A stretch of 64,000 bases of DNA from the NCBI GenBank assembly GCA_902635845.1, contig CACPPK010000001.1, forward strand, positions 158,070-222,069. The letters run 5' to 3'. This document shows, piece by piece, positions 46,917 through 55,983 of the stretch (position 1 is the first letter of the stretch; every line of letters begins with the position of its first letter). Source of the stretch: an uncultured Pelagibacteraceae bacterium. GTDB taxonomy: Bacteria; Pseudomonadota; Alphaproteobacteria; Pelagibacterales; Pelagibacteraceae. Under the pieces are notes generated by a model. It ran no database searches. It was not told where the DNA came from and was given only the letters and a program-made list of their open reading frames with translations. A program made the translations under genes and the position numbers.

Positions 46917-47962
46917 TTAAGTTCTACCTGTGCTTTACGATCTTTTTCATCAACCACTTCACCAAATCGCTCTGGATATTTTTCTCTAAGCCATCCCATA
47001 ATTCCTTCTGGAAAATAAATCACAATCACAACAATCAAAACTCCTAGAGCAACATACTGCCAACCCAAAAAGAATGTCCAAAAGCCTTCTTTAAAAATAT
47101 GAAATATAGTTGCACCAATAATTGGGCCCCAAAGAGTTCCTTTACCTCCAAGTATTGCCATCAGTACCATGAATACTCCCATTTCTCTTCCGTCAAATGC
47201 AACATCTGTTGAATCGATGTATCCAACTAAGCCACCCATTATTCCTCCTGCCAATCCACAAAAGAAAGCTGAGATCATCCAACCAATAATTTTATATTTC
47301 ATTGTTTCAATACCCATTGCTTCAGCTTTATCCTCATTATCTCTAATAGCGTTAAGTATTAATTTAAATCTTGTAGAATAGATTGAACGAACAGCAATGA
47401 ATGTGAGCACTAATGTGAAGAAGCTTAAGAAATAGAAAAACTCCCCCCTTGCTTCTAAGCTACCAACATTTGGAAAAGGCGGTGTAGTAAAGCCTTGACC
47501 TGCTCCAATAATTTCTATTCCACCAGAAATTTCACCCGCAGCTACGCCTAAACCCAATGTACAAATTGCAAAATAATGTCCTCTAAGTCCAAGAATAGAA
47601 TATCCTATCAAACCTGCTACAATAGTTGGAACTACAGCAGCTACGACTAGTCCAAATGCCATACCTTGAAAGAACTGTGTTGGAGTATGAACAAATGTTT
47701 TTTCCCCTCCACTCTCCGTCCATTCAGCTAATGGAAAAAACATTCCAACTTGAACAGAAGCGCATAAGTACATTCCTAATCCATAAAATAATATATTTCC
47801 AAATGAATTATAGCCCATCTCCCCACCTTGGATGTTCCAAGTAGTAGCAAGAACTATTAAAACACAAAGGATTGATAGCTGAACTTTAAAGGCTGGAAAT
47901 AAAAAAGGGGCAGCTAATCCAAATATTAATATTGCTGCATATAAAATAAAATTCTTATTCAT
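46913..47962 (-). CDS. livM: Liv-type ABC permease (LivM)
   Basis: LRGHYFAICTLGLGVAAGEI, KLILNAIRDNEDKAEAMG, GGKGTLWGPIIGA. Confidence 0.9.
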   Translation of the reverse strand: MNKNFILYAAILIFGLAAPFLFPAFKVQLSILCVLIVLATTWNIQGGEMGYNSFGNILFYGLGMYLCASVQVGMFFPLAEWTESGGEKTFVHTPTQFFQGMAFGLVVAAVVPTIVAGLIGYSILGLRGHYFAICTLGLGVAAGEISGGIEIIGAGQGFTTPPFPNVGSLEARGEFFYFLSFFTLVLTFIAVRSIYSTRFKLILNAIRDNEDKAEAMGIETMKYKIIGWMISAFFCGLAGGIMGGLVGYIDSTDVAFDGREMGVFMVLMAILGGKGTLWGPIIGATIFHIFKEGFWTFFLGWQYVALGVLIVVIVIYFPEGIMGWLREKYPERFGEVVDEKDRKAQVELK

Positions 47963-47976
47963 TTTTCATCTCAATC

Positions 47977-48870
47977 TTACTTTAAATATTCTCTTTTTCT
48001 CGAAAGTTTAAATCTTCTATAAACCAGGATTAATACTAATAATAAAAATACTGAACCTATTCTAAATTCTGTGCCCAGAATATAATCTGCAAATTCTTCA
48101 AATACTCCTAATCCCATTCCTGACATTGCTACACCAGGTAAGTTTCCTAATCCTGCAACAATTACGATCATGAAAGATCTAATTGTGTAGGGCAATCCCA
48201 TGTAAGGATGAATTGTGAAAGTTATAGATATCAAAGCACCAGCAACACCACAAAGTGCAGCATTTATTCCAAATGTTGCGGCATAAACTTTTTCTGTATC
48301 GACACCTAAAATCTTTGCAGCTCTTGCATTTTGAGCTGTAGCTCTAATTGCACGCCCTAGCTTAGATTTTTTCATGTAAATCACCAAACAAACTGCAAAT
48401 ACAATACTAATAAACGCCGAAAATATTTTTGAATTTGGTAACACAACATTGTTATCAAACAACATAGTTGTTCCATAACCAGAATTTGCAAGTACTACGT
48501 CTGCACCAAATGCAAAATTCATTAATTGCATAAAAAGAATACTTATTCCAAAAGTAGCTAAAATAGAGATAAATAGATCTCTATCTACTACTTTATTAAT
48601 TACAAGTTTGTAAATCGCTATACCAACAAAGTACATTATTACTGGCGCAACAATAACTCCCCATGCTGGATGAATACCATAGAGATACATAAAGTATGCA
48701 ATGTATCCTCCTAAAATTACAAGATCTCCTTGTGCAATATTAATTATATTCATCACACCCCATTGAAGTGCCATTCCATATGCAATCAATGCAAACAAAA
48801 CTCCAAGCAAAATACCATCCAAGCAAGCTTGAAGAGTTATCATAGGATATTGAAATACAAGAAAATCCAT
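47977..48870 (-). CDS. livH: Liv-type ABC permease (LivH)
   Basis: GMALQWGVMNIINIAQGDLVILGGY, GRAIRATAQNARAAKILGV. Confidence 0.9.
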   Translation of the reverse strand: MDFLVFQYPMITLQACLDGILLGVLFALIAYGMALQWGVMNIINIAQGDLVILGGYIAYFMYLYGIHPAWGVIVAPVIMYFVGIAIYKLVINKVVDRDLFISILATFGISILFMQLMNFAFGADVVLANSGYGTTMLFDNNVVLPNSKIFSAFISIVFAVCLVIYMKKSKLGRAIRATAQNARAAKILGVDTEKVYAATFGINAALCGVAGALISITFTIHPYMGLPYTIRSFMIVIVAGLGNLPGVAMSGMGLGVFEEFADYILGTEFRIGSVFLLLVLILVYRRFKLSRKREYLK

Positions 48871-48900
48871 AAAAAATATTTTTTGGGTTATATAAAAAAA

Positions 48901-48922
48901 AGCCCCCTATGACTAGGGGGCT
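48901..48922 (-). terminator. Terminator/attenuator between the SBP gene and livH
   Basis: AGCCCCCT-atgact-AGGGGGCT, 8-bp stem followed by a T run on the minus strand. Confidence 0.8.
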
Positions 48923-48935
48923 TTAGTATTTTATT

Positions 48936-50174
48936 TTATCTTTCTGACCACTTAGGAATTGGATGTATCAACTTAGCTGATGCCCATTTTAATGGAGCAA
49001 CAACTTTGTTTTCACAACTTCCTGAAGCATCACACATTACTTGGAAAAGTACCATTGGTTTATCAACGTTCTGACCACCAGGTGCAAATTTAATATTTCC
49101 ATAGAATGTTTGCATATTCGTAGCTGCAAGAGCATCTCTTACTTTCTTTTGATCAAAAGAATTTGCTCTTTCAAATGCATCTTTGAATACCAATAAAGCA
49201 GCTGAAGATTCAGCAGATTGGTAAGGTGGATCATATCCAAACTCTTTCTCAAAGTCTGCAGCATAAGTCATACCATCTTTAAAGAAATCATCTTTATAAG
49301 TTAGTGACTTGTGCCATTGAGAAGCACAAAGAGCGTACTGTGAATTCTTACCATGCTGTTTAGATAGCTTAGCAGCATCACAGTGAGTCATAGCCAACAT
49401 AGGAACATCAACTTTCATTTCAGCAATTTGTCTTATCGCAGTTAACGCACCTTTTGTGTGACCTGATACAACAAGTACATCTGGTTTCATTTGTTTTACT
49501 TTAACCAAAGTAGCAGCCATATCATTTAGCTCTTTAGGTAATTTATCGTCAATTATTATTTTAGAACCAGTTCTTTCTGCAGCATCTAAGATACCTAATC
49601 TAACGTCCTGTGAGAATGCATCTTGTTCAAACGCTTGTGCAATTCTTACTGGTTTTCCACCATTTAACTCAACCGCTGTTTCGATAGCAACATCAAGATA
49701 CAAGTTAGCTGGAGCTAATACAGCAAATAGATATTTGTAACCTTTTGTAAACAAAGATCTAGATGCACCATTTGCTTCAACCATTGGAACACCATATTTT
49801 TCAGTCACTGGAGCAATCGCTTTAGTTAAACCCGAACTGTAAGGGCCAAGCATAAACTCAACACCATCTTGTGATATTAATCTTTCTGCAAGCTGTGCAG
49901 CTCTCTTAGGGTTTGATTCATCATCATAATAAATAATGTCAAACTTATAAGTCTTTCCACCAACTTTAACACCACCCATGCTGTTAATTCTATCAACGGC
50001 CATGTTATAACCATTTTGAGTATGAACACCATTAGATGAGTATTTACCAGTTAAGGAAATCGCAGCACCTAAAATAATTTTGTCACCAACTACTTTTGCA
50101 AAAGATGCAATAGAAGTTGAAAATAAAATTACTAATGCAGAAACAAAACTTAAAATTATTTTATTTAATTTCAT
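48936..50174 (-). CDS. livK: Branched-chain amino acid-type ABC substrate-binding protein
   Basis: Signal peptide; IILGAAISLTGKYSSNGVHTQNGYNMAVDRIN; first gene of a liv operon. Confidence 0.9.
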   Translation of the reverse strand: MKLNKIILSFVSALVILFSTSIASFAKVVGDKIILGAAISLTGKYSSNGVHTQNGYNMAVDRINSMGGVKVGGKTYKFDIIYYDDESNPKRAAQLAERLISQDGVEFMLGPYSSGLTKAIAPVTEKYGVPMVEANGASRSLFTKGYKYLFAVLAPANLYLDVAIETAVELNGGKPVRIAQAFEQDAFSQDVRLGILDAAERTGSKIIIDDKLPKELNDMAATLVKVKQMKPDVLVVSGHTKGALTAIRQIAEMKVDVPMLAMTHCDAAKLSKQHGKNSQYALCASQWHKSLTYKDDFFKDGMTYAADFEKEFGYDPPYQSAESSAALLVFKDAFERANSFDQKKVRDALAATNMQTFYGNIKFAPGGQNVDKPMVLFQVMCDASGSCENKVVAPLKWASAKLIHPIPKWSER

Positions 50175-50259
50175 TTTATTCCTCTTTAATTAATTAATTA
50201 TGTGATGATTAAATAAAGAAATTTTATTTTATGCAAGTGGCAATAAAGGCCAAATCTAA

Positions 50260-50874
50260 TTAATATTGTTGAGTTAAAACAATTATTACGGCAATAATCA
50301 CTAAAACACTCGCAGAAATTGTATTAATTGTTTTTGGATTAGCAGTTATCCACTTTATTAATTTTTGTGCGAGCATTGCGTAGCCAATCAAAGATAAAAA
50401 ATCTAAAACAATGTAAGTTGTAATTAAAATTACAAATTGAACAAATAAATTAGAATTAAAGTCAATAAACTGAGGAAAAATAAAAGGAAAAAACATCCAA
50501 GCCTTGGGACTTGTACCAGCAACTAAAAAACCATCTCTAAAAAAAGATAATTTACTTTTTTCTATTTCTCCTTCGCTTGTAATACTTTTTGGTCGAGATT
50601 TATAAATATCGTAAGCTAAATATATTAAATAAAGTATACCTATCCATTTAAATATATTTAGTATTGTTGAATTCTCTGAAAAAAAAGATCCAATTACAAA
50701 AATAACTAAAGTTGCTTGAATCAAATTTGCAGTTACATCACCTAAAGCAGACCATACACATTTTCCAACACCGTAATTCATTGAATAAGAGATAATTACA
50801 ATTCTAGGAGTTCCAGGAGTAATAAATAAAAAAATAATAATCTGTAGATAAAGTATAAAATCTAGGGGGAGCAT
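50260..50874 (-). CDS. LysE/RhtB-family amino acid exporter
   Basis: ITPGTPRIVIISYSMNYGVGKCVWSALGDVTAN; multi-TM. Confidence 0.8.
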   Translation of the reverse strand: MLPLDFILYLQIIIFLFITPGTPRIVIISYSMNYGVGKCVWSALGDVTANLIQATLVIFVIGSFFSENSTILNIFKWIGILYLIYLAYDIYKSRPKSITSEGEIEKSKLSFFRDGFLVAGTSPKAWMFFPFIFPQFIDFNSNLFVQFVILITTYIVLDFLSLIGYAMLAQKLIKWITANPKTINTISASVLVIIAVIIVLTQQY

Positions 50875-50880
50875 AAAAAA

Positions 50881-50929
50881 AGATAGTCCTTAAAAACCGG
50901 GAGCTAAAGATGGCTAAGAAGGACTATCT
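50881..50929 (-). promoter_or_regulatory. 11-bp perfect stem hairpin ending in a T run at the lysE-like start codon
   Basis: AGATAGTCCTT (50881-50891) pairs with AAGGACTATCT (50919-50929). On the minus strand the AAGGA lies in the stem, followed by T7 and ATG. Confidence 0.55.
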
Positions 50930-50951
50930 AATACATACTATCAGAGGCTAA
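50910..50951 (+). CDS. Candidate 13-aa leader ORF MAKKDYLIHTIRG
   Basis: ATG preceded by GGGAG-CTAAAG (SD-like spacing); reads ATGGCTAAGAAGGACTATCTAATACATACTATCAGAGGCTAA. Confidence 0.3.
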   Translation: MAKKDYLIHTIRG

Positions 50952-50991
50952 AAAAAATGCATTAAATTTTTTTTTCAAATATAAAGGATTT

Positions 50992-51288
50992 ATGAAAAAA
51001 AAAGGTCACAGGCCAATTACTAAAGTCAAAAATCCAGAGCCCAAAATGGACGATCCGGATTGGATCATTTGGGCAGCTTGGGCAGATCGGATAACTTTTG
51101 AGGAAATTGAAAAAAGAACTGGGAAGAGAGAGTCTGATGTTATAAAAATAATGCGAAGATCTCTTAAACCATCTTCTTTCAGATTGTGGAGAAAAAGAGT
51201 AAATCAAAAAAGTATTAAACATCGAAAAAAGTTCGAATATTCTAGAAAAGAAATAACTAGTAAAATTAAAAAAGGTGACTATCTATAG
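50992..51288 (+). CDS. TIGR03643-like small protein
   Basis: DDPDWIIWAAWADRITFEEIEKRTGKRESDVIKIMRRSLKPSSFRLWRKRV matches the remembered family pattern. Confidence 0.7.
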   Translation: MKKKGHRPITKVKNPEPKMDDPDWIIWAAWADRITFEEIEKRTGKRESDVIKIMRRSLKPSSFRLWRKRVNQKSIKHRKKFEYSRKEITSKIKKGDYL

Positions 51289-51291
51289 TTT

Positions 51292-51549
51292 ATGAAAAAA
51301 ATTACCATGTATACAGGTCCACTATGCAACTATTGTGAAGCTGCAAAAAGATTATTAGCTAGAAATAACGCTCCTTATAATGAAATTGATATTTCAAAAG
51401 TTGCAGGTGCTGCTGACGAGATGATAAAAAAAGCAAATGGCAAAAGAACAATCCCACAGATCTTTTTTGATGACCAGCATATTGGTGGTTACGATGAAGT
51501 TAGAGCACTAGAAAAAGAAAATAAACTTCAAGATCTTTTAAAAAATTAA
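51292..51549 (+). CDS. grxC: Glutaredoxin
   Basis: ITMYTGPLCNYCEAAKRLL (CxxC) and TIPQIFFDDQHIGGYDE. Confidence 0.9.
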   Translation: MKKITMYTGPLCNYCEAAKRLLARNNAPYNEIDISKVAGAADEMIKKANGKRTIPQIFFDDQHIGGYDEVRALEKENKLQDLLKN

Positions 51550-51559
51550 TTTTAATAAT

Positions 51560-51934
51560 TTACTCTTTTGGTTTAAAAATTAAACAAACTCCGTTATTAC
51601 AAAATCTTTTTCCCGTAGGTTCAGGTCCATCATCAAATATATGACCATGATGTCCTCCACATTTTTTACAATGATACTCGGTTCTTGGGTAACCTATGTG
51701 ATGATCTGTTTTGGTTTCAAATACATCTGGTAAAGAATCATAAAATGAAGGCCAGCCTGATCCACTCTCATATTTTGTTTTTGAGTCAAATAATTTTTCT
51801 CCACAATTTGCACAATGAAAACTTCCTTCTCTCTTTTCATGATTAAGTTCGCTTGAACCTGCGCGCTCAGTTCCTTCTTCGAACAAAATTAATTTTTGCT
51901 CTGCAGTTAAATTTGAATTTATTTTTTTTGTCAC
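51560..51934 (-). CDS. msrB: Peptide methionine-R-sulfoxide reductase
   Basis: GTERAGSSELNHEKREGSFHCANCGEKLF, GSGWPSF, CKKCGGHHGHIFDDGP, RFCNNGVCLIF. Confidence 0.95.
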   Translation of the reverse strand: MTKKINSNLTAEQKLILFEEGTERAGSSELNHEKREGSFHCANCGEKLFDSKTKYESGSGWPSFYDSLPDVFETKTDHHIGYPRTEYHCKKCGGHHGHIFDDGPEPTGKRFCNNGVCLIFKPKE

Positions 51935-52830
51935 GATCCTATATATTTAGCACAGGATTTATGTAAGATTGAATGTAATTCAACTAATTTGTTGAAATCT
52001 TTATTATAACCACCACCTAAAACACCACAAAATGGTATTCTTTTAGAAAAAAAGTTTTCAATAACAAGCTCGTCTCTAGATTTAATCCCTTCATCAGATA
52101 TTTTTAATTTACCTAATCTATCGTTAAAATGAATATCTACTCCAGCTATATAGAAAACAAAATCAAAATTTTCTTGATTTAACTCATTTAAATAATGTTT
52201 AAGTGTCTTAATGTAAGCATCATCCTCTAAATTATCTTCTAGCGCCACGTCTAAATCGCTATTAGATTTTTTAGCTGGATAGTTAGTTTTAGAGTGCATA
52301 CTGAACGTAAAAACACTTCTATTTTCTTTAAAAATTTCTGAATTTCCGTTTCCTTGATGAACATCTAAATCAACAATTAATATTTTGTTAGCCAAACCTC
52401 GATTTAGTAAATAATGAGCAGCAACAGCTACATCATTAAAAACGCAGTATCCAGCTCCTCCATCATAGTTTGCGTGATGACTACCTCCAGCAGTATTACA
52501 TGATATTCCGTAATTAATTGCAAGTTTAGATGCTAAAACAGTACCACCAGTAGCTACTAATGATCTCTGAACAACACTATCAACAAGTGGAAATCCAATT
52601 TTTTTTACTTCCTCTTTACTTAAATTTTTATTTTGGATGTTAGAGATATAATCTTTTGAATGTGCGTAACTCAATGTTTCAAGCGAACAAGCATATGGTT
52701 TATGAAACTTTTTAACGATTTTATTTTGGATCAAATAATTTGCCAATTCTCCAAACTTCTTTATAGGAAATTTATGATCATCTCCAATTTTGGCAAAATA
52801 ATCCTCATGATTAACCACTGGTAAATCCAT
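51931..52830 (-). CDS. Histone deacetylase-family (HDAC11-like) amidohydrolase
   Basis: GGSHHANYDGGAGYCVFNDVAVAA, ILIVDLDVHQGNG, FYIAGVDIHFNDRLG. Confidence 0.9.
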   Translation of the reverse strand: MDLPVVNHEDYFAKIGDDHKFPIKKFGELANYLIQNKIVKKFHKPYACSLETLSYAHSKDYISNIQNKNLSKEEVKKIGFPLVDSVVQRSLVATGGTVLASKLAINYGISCNTAGGSHHANYDGGAGYCVFNDVAVAAHYLLNRGLANKILIVDLDVHQGNGNSEIFKENRSVFTFSMHSKTNYPAKKSNSDLDVALEDNLEDDAYIKTLKHYLNELNQENFDFVFYIAGVDIHFNDRLGKLKISDEGIKSRDELVIENFFSKRIPFCGVLGGGYNKDFNKLVELHSILHKSCAKYIGS

Positions 52831-52832
52831 CG

Positions 52833-53783
52833 TTATTCTAGAACACGTACTGGGTTTCCATCAACACAAGCCTCTAATCCTTCAATCATTTGATTATAAA
52901 AAATACTATAATTTTCTGCTGTCACATAACCTATGTGTGGTGTAAGAAGTGCATTAGGTAAAAATCTTAGTTTATTATTTTCAGGTAAAGGCTCTTTATC
53001 ATAGACATCAATCCCAGCTCCTGCAATTACATTGGTTGACAATGCGATAATTAAATCATCCTCATTAACAATAGGTCCTCTAGAAGTATTTATCAAAAAA
53101 GCTGTTTTTTTCATTTTATCAAATTCTTTTATGGTAATACAGTCTTTGTATCTTTCACCTCCTTGGACGTGAATTGAAAGTACATCAGAATTTGTGATTA
53201 AGTCATCTTTGCTACAAGGGAGTACATCTAATTCTTTACACTTGTCTAAGCTCAAGTTTTCACTCCAGGCCATTACTTGCATTCCAAATGCTTTTCCAAT
53301 TTTTGCAACTTCTGTACCTACTCTACCTAGACCAATCAAACCCAGGATTTTTCCTTTCAATTCCACTCCAATTGTAGTTTGCCAATACCCTTGATACATA
53401 TTATCAATTTCTTCTTTAAAATTTCTAGCTAAACCAAGAATTAATGCCCAAGTCAATTCAGGTGTTGGGTTTAAATTTATATCTGTTCCACAAACTATAA
53501 TTTTTCTTTTCTTCGCAGCCTCTAAATCAACAGATTTGTTTCGTAATCCACTTGTAATTACAAATTTTAAATTATTTAGATTATCAATTAAATTTTTTGT
53601 AATTGGAGTTCTCTCTCTCATAATTAATAGAGCCTCAAAATCAGATAATTGTTCAATTGCATTAGCTTCATCTAGAAAGGGTTCGCTGAAGATTTTAAAC
53701 TCGTATTTCCCAGATAGTTTTTCTAAATCTACAAACTGTTGGGCAACGTTTTGGTAATCATCTAATATAGCAACTTTAAGCAT
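52833..53783 (-). CDS. D-2-hydroxyacid dehydrogenase (SerA-like)
   Basis: LGLIGLGRVGTEVAKIGKAFGMQVMAW, NTSRGPIVNEDDLI, DVYDKEPLP, TPHIGYVT. Confidence 0.9.
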   Translation of the reverse strand: MLKVAILDDYQNVAQQFVDLEKLSGKYEFKIFSEPFLDEANAIEQLSDFEALLIMRERTPITKNLIDNLNNLKFVITSGLRNKSVDLEAAKKRKIIVCGTDINLNPTPELTWALILGLARNFKEEIDNMYQGYWQTTIGVELKGKILGLIGLGRVGTEVAKIGKAFGMQVMAWSENLSLDKCKELDVLPCSKDDLITNSDVLSIHVQGGERYKDCITIKEFDKMKKTAFLINTSRGPIVNEDDLIIALSTNVIAGAGIDVYDKEPLPENNKLRFLPNALLTPHIGYVTAENYSIFYNQMIEGLEACVDGNPVRVLE

Positions 53784-54678
53784 TTTTAACTTTCTTGTTT
53801 GATAACAGTATTCCTACAATGATAAAACAAGCGCCTAAAATATGATAAAACATAAATTTTTCACTAAAAAAAATCATCGCCATTATCGCACTTAAAATCG
53901 GCATTAAATGTAAAAAAACACCTGATCTATTAGCTCCAATCATAGATATTCCTTTTATCCATAAAAGAAAGGACGCCAAACCTGGAAATAAAACAACATA
54001 AGATAAAATTAAAATAAATGGGAGTTCTAAATTAATTCTAAAACCAATTTGGTATTCAATAAAATAAACTGGTATCAAAAATATTAAACCGAAAGTAATT
54101 ACTACTTGAAGTAATGATATTTGAGTTAACTCATATTGTTTGCCTTTCAACAACGTTGAGTATAAAGCCCAAGAGAACATTGCTATTACCATGGTTATGT
54201 CACCTTTATTAAAGTCTAAATTTTTTAATATTTCCAAGTTTGCTTTTGTAATAATCATAATCACACCAGCAAAAGAAAAAATTACTCCTATAATTTGAAA
54301 AATATTTGTCTTTTCAATTTTTAAAATTGATGAAAACAACATTATCATTACTGGTATAGTTGAAATCATCAACACTCCACTGATAACTTGTGTAAAATTA
54401 AGAGAATAATAAACAATAGAGTTAAATACAGTTATGCTAGTAACTCCCAATATAATAAAAAGCTTATAATTCTTAAAAATGTAGTTCCTTTTCTCTAATA
54501 TTTCAGGGATTGTAAAAGGAGCTAAAATTAACCAAGCAAAAAGCCATCTGTAAAAATTTAGTGAAAAAGGAGGAACTTCATAAAAACTTGCGAGTTTACC
54601 TACTACAAAATTTCCTGCCCAGAAAGTTACTGTTAAAAATAGATATAAATAAGCTAAAAAATTATTATCTTTAGTCAC
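53776..54678 (-). CDS. DMT superfamily (EamA) transporter
   Basis: About 10 TM segments, duplicated EamA repeats. Confidence 0.85.
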   Translation of the reverse strand: MTKDNNFLAYLYLFLTVTFWAGNFVVGKLASFYEVPPFSLNFYRWLFAWLILAPFTIPEILEKRNYIFKNYKLFIILGVTSITVFNSIVYYSLNFTQVISGVLMISTIPVMIMLFSSILKIEKTNIFQIIGVIFSFAGVIMIITKANLEILKNLDFNKGDITMVIAMFSWALYSTLLKGKQYELTQISLLQVVITFGLIFLIPVYFIEYQIGFRINLELPFILILSYVVLFPGLASFLLWIKGISMIGANRSGVFLHLMPILSAIMAMIFFSEKFMFYHILGACFIIVGILLSNKKVKNA

Positions 54679-55920
54679 TTAACTAAATCTAAGCGAACTA
54701 TAAGGTTTTAAATCTAAATTTGTATTTTCGTTCGCTATCATCCCTGAAACAATCTTTCCAGAAATTGGACCTAAAGTCCATCCTAAATGATGATGCCCAA
54801 AACAATAATAAATATTTTTGTAATTTTTTGATGGCCCCATAACAGGTAAAAAATCTGGTAAAGTTGGTCTAAATCCTAGCCACTCATCCTCATGTTCAGG
54901 TAAATCACCAAGCATATATTTTGCATTATTTATCAAATTTTTAACTCTTGATTTAGATAATGGATTATCTAATCCACCAAATTCTACAGTTCCAACAACT
55001 CTTAAACCTTGTTCCATCGGTGTAATTCCAAATCCACGGTTGGAAAATATTACAGGTCTACTTAATAAATGATCACAATTTTTGAAATGGACATGATATC
55101 CACGCTCTGTATCTAAAGGTATTTTTTCACCAAGATTATCTGTTAATTTTTTTGAAAAAGCTCCACAAGCTATTACTGCTTTATCAAAAATATAACTTTG
55201 AGTTTCAGTTTTAAAAACTGGTTTTTCTTCATCAAAACTAATATCTTTAATATTTACTTTGTTAAATTTTCCACCTTTTTGCAAAAATAAATCAAACAAT
55301 TTTAAAAGAATTCTTTTTGGGTTTCTCGCATGTCTTGCATAAGGATAATATACACCTGCGTGGTAAAATGGTTTGATATGAGGTTCAAGATCGTGTATTT
55401 CGTCTTTGGTGACTAATTGTTGTTCAACACCTAATTCATCTCTAACTTTAATCTCTAATTCTCTACTTTTTAAATCTTTATTGTTCCATATATAAAGAAT
55501 TCCTTTGTTTTCAACCAAACCATCCAAGTCTATCTCTTCAAATAATTCATCATATGCAGGTAAGGCTAGATCTAAAATTTGGTGCATATTTTTAGCAGTA
55601 TGCATCATCTTAGTTTTAGTAGTATTCATTATAAATTTTATAAACCATGGGATCATTTTAGGAACATAATTCCATTTTAAAGCAAGTGGACCTGTAGAAC
55701 TTAGTAACATAGCAGGAACATCTGCTAAAACATCAGTCCTATTTAAAGAAAGGGATGCATAAGGTGAAAAGTGTCCTGCATTACCATAAGAGGCTGCTTG
55801 ACTACCTGGGTTATCTCTATCAAAAATAGTTACATCGAAACCTTTTTTTTGAAGAAATAATGCATTGGATACGCCCTGAATACCTGCTCCTACTATTCCT
55901 ACTTTATGATTTTTATTCAT
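54679..55920 (-). CDS. D-amino-acid dehydrogenase-like FAD oxidoreductase (DAO family)
   Basis: VGIVGAGIQGVSNALFLQKKGFDVTIFDR, TERGYHVHF, GFRPTLPDFLPVMGPS. Start at MNKNHK preferred over the track start 55935. Confidence 0.8.
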   Translation of the reverse strand: MNKNHKVGIVGAGIQGVSNALFLQKKGFDVTIFDRDNPGSQAASYGNAGHFSPYASLSLNRTDVLADVPAMLLSSTGPLALKWNYVPKMIPWFIKFIMNTTKTKMMHTAKNMHQILDLALPAYDELFEEIDLDGLVENKGILYIWNNKDLKSRELEIKVRDELGVEQQLVTKDEIHDLEPHIKPFYHAGVYYPYARHARNPKRILLKLFDLFLQKGGKFNKVNIKDISFDEEKPVFKTETQSYIFDKAVIACGAFSKKLTDNLGEKIPLDTERGYHVHFKNCDHLLSRPVIFSNRGFGITPMEQGLRVVGTVEFGGLDNPLSKSRVKNLINNAKYMLGDLPEHEDEWLGFRPTLPDFLPVMGPSKNYKNIYYCFGHHHLGWTLGPISGKIVSGMIANENTNLDLKPYSSLRFS

Positions 55921-55983
55921 GAGGCTGTTATACAATTAAAAATTAAATTTTCAGAGTGACAAATTATGCAAATTTAAATTATA

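Noticed and set aside
50175-50259. Possible sigma-54 promoter upstream of livK (minus strand TTTGGCCTTTATTGCCACTTGCA)
   Set aside because: GG-to-GC spacing is 8 nt rather than the 10 nt needed for the -24/-12 elements; other pairings are also off-register.
50881-50951. Hairpin region considered as a known SAM-II/SAM-V or preQ1 riboswitch
   Set aside because: GCTAAAG/AAGGA elements recall them superficially, but the required pseudoknot arrangement could not be built and neither neighbour is a methionine or queuosine gene.
54679-55920. DAO-family protein considered as the missing L-2-hydroxyglutarate oxidase (LhgO) partner for GlaH
   Set aside because: Motifs TERGYHVHF and GFRPTLPDFLPVMGP point to a DadA-like D-amino-acid dehydrogenase, and it lies 10 kb away in another gene string.
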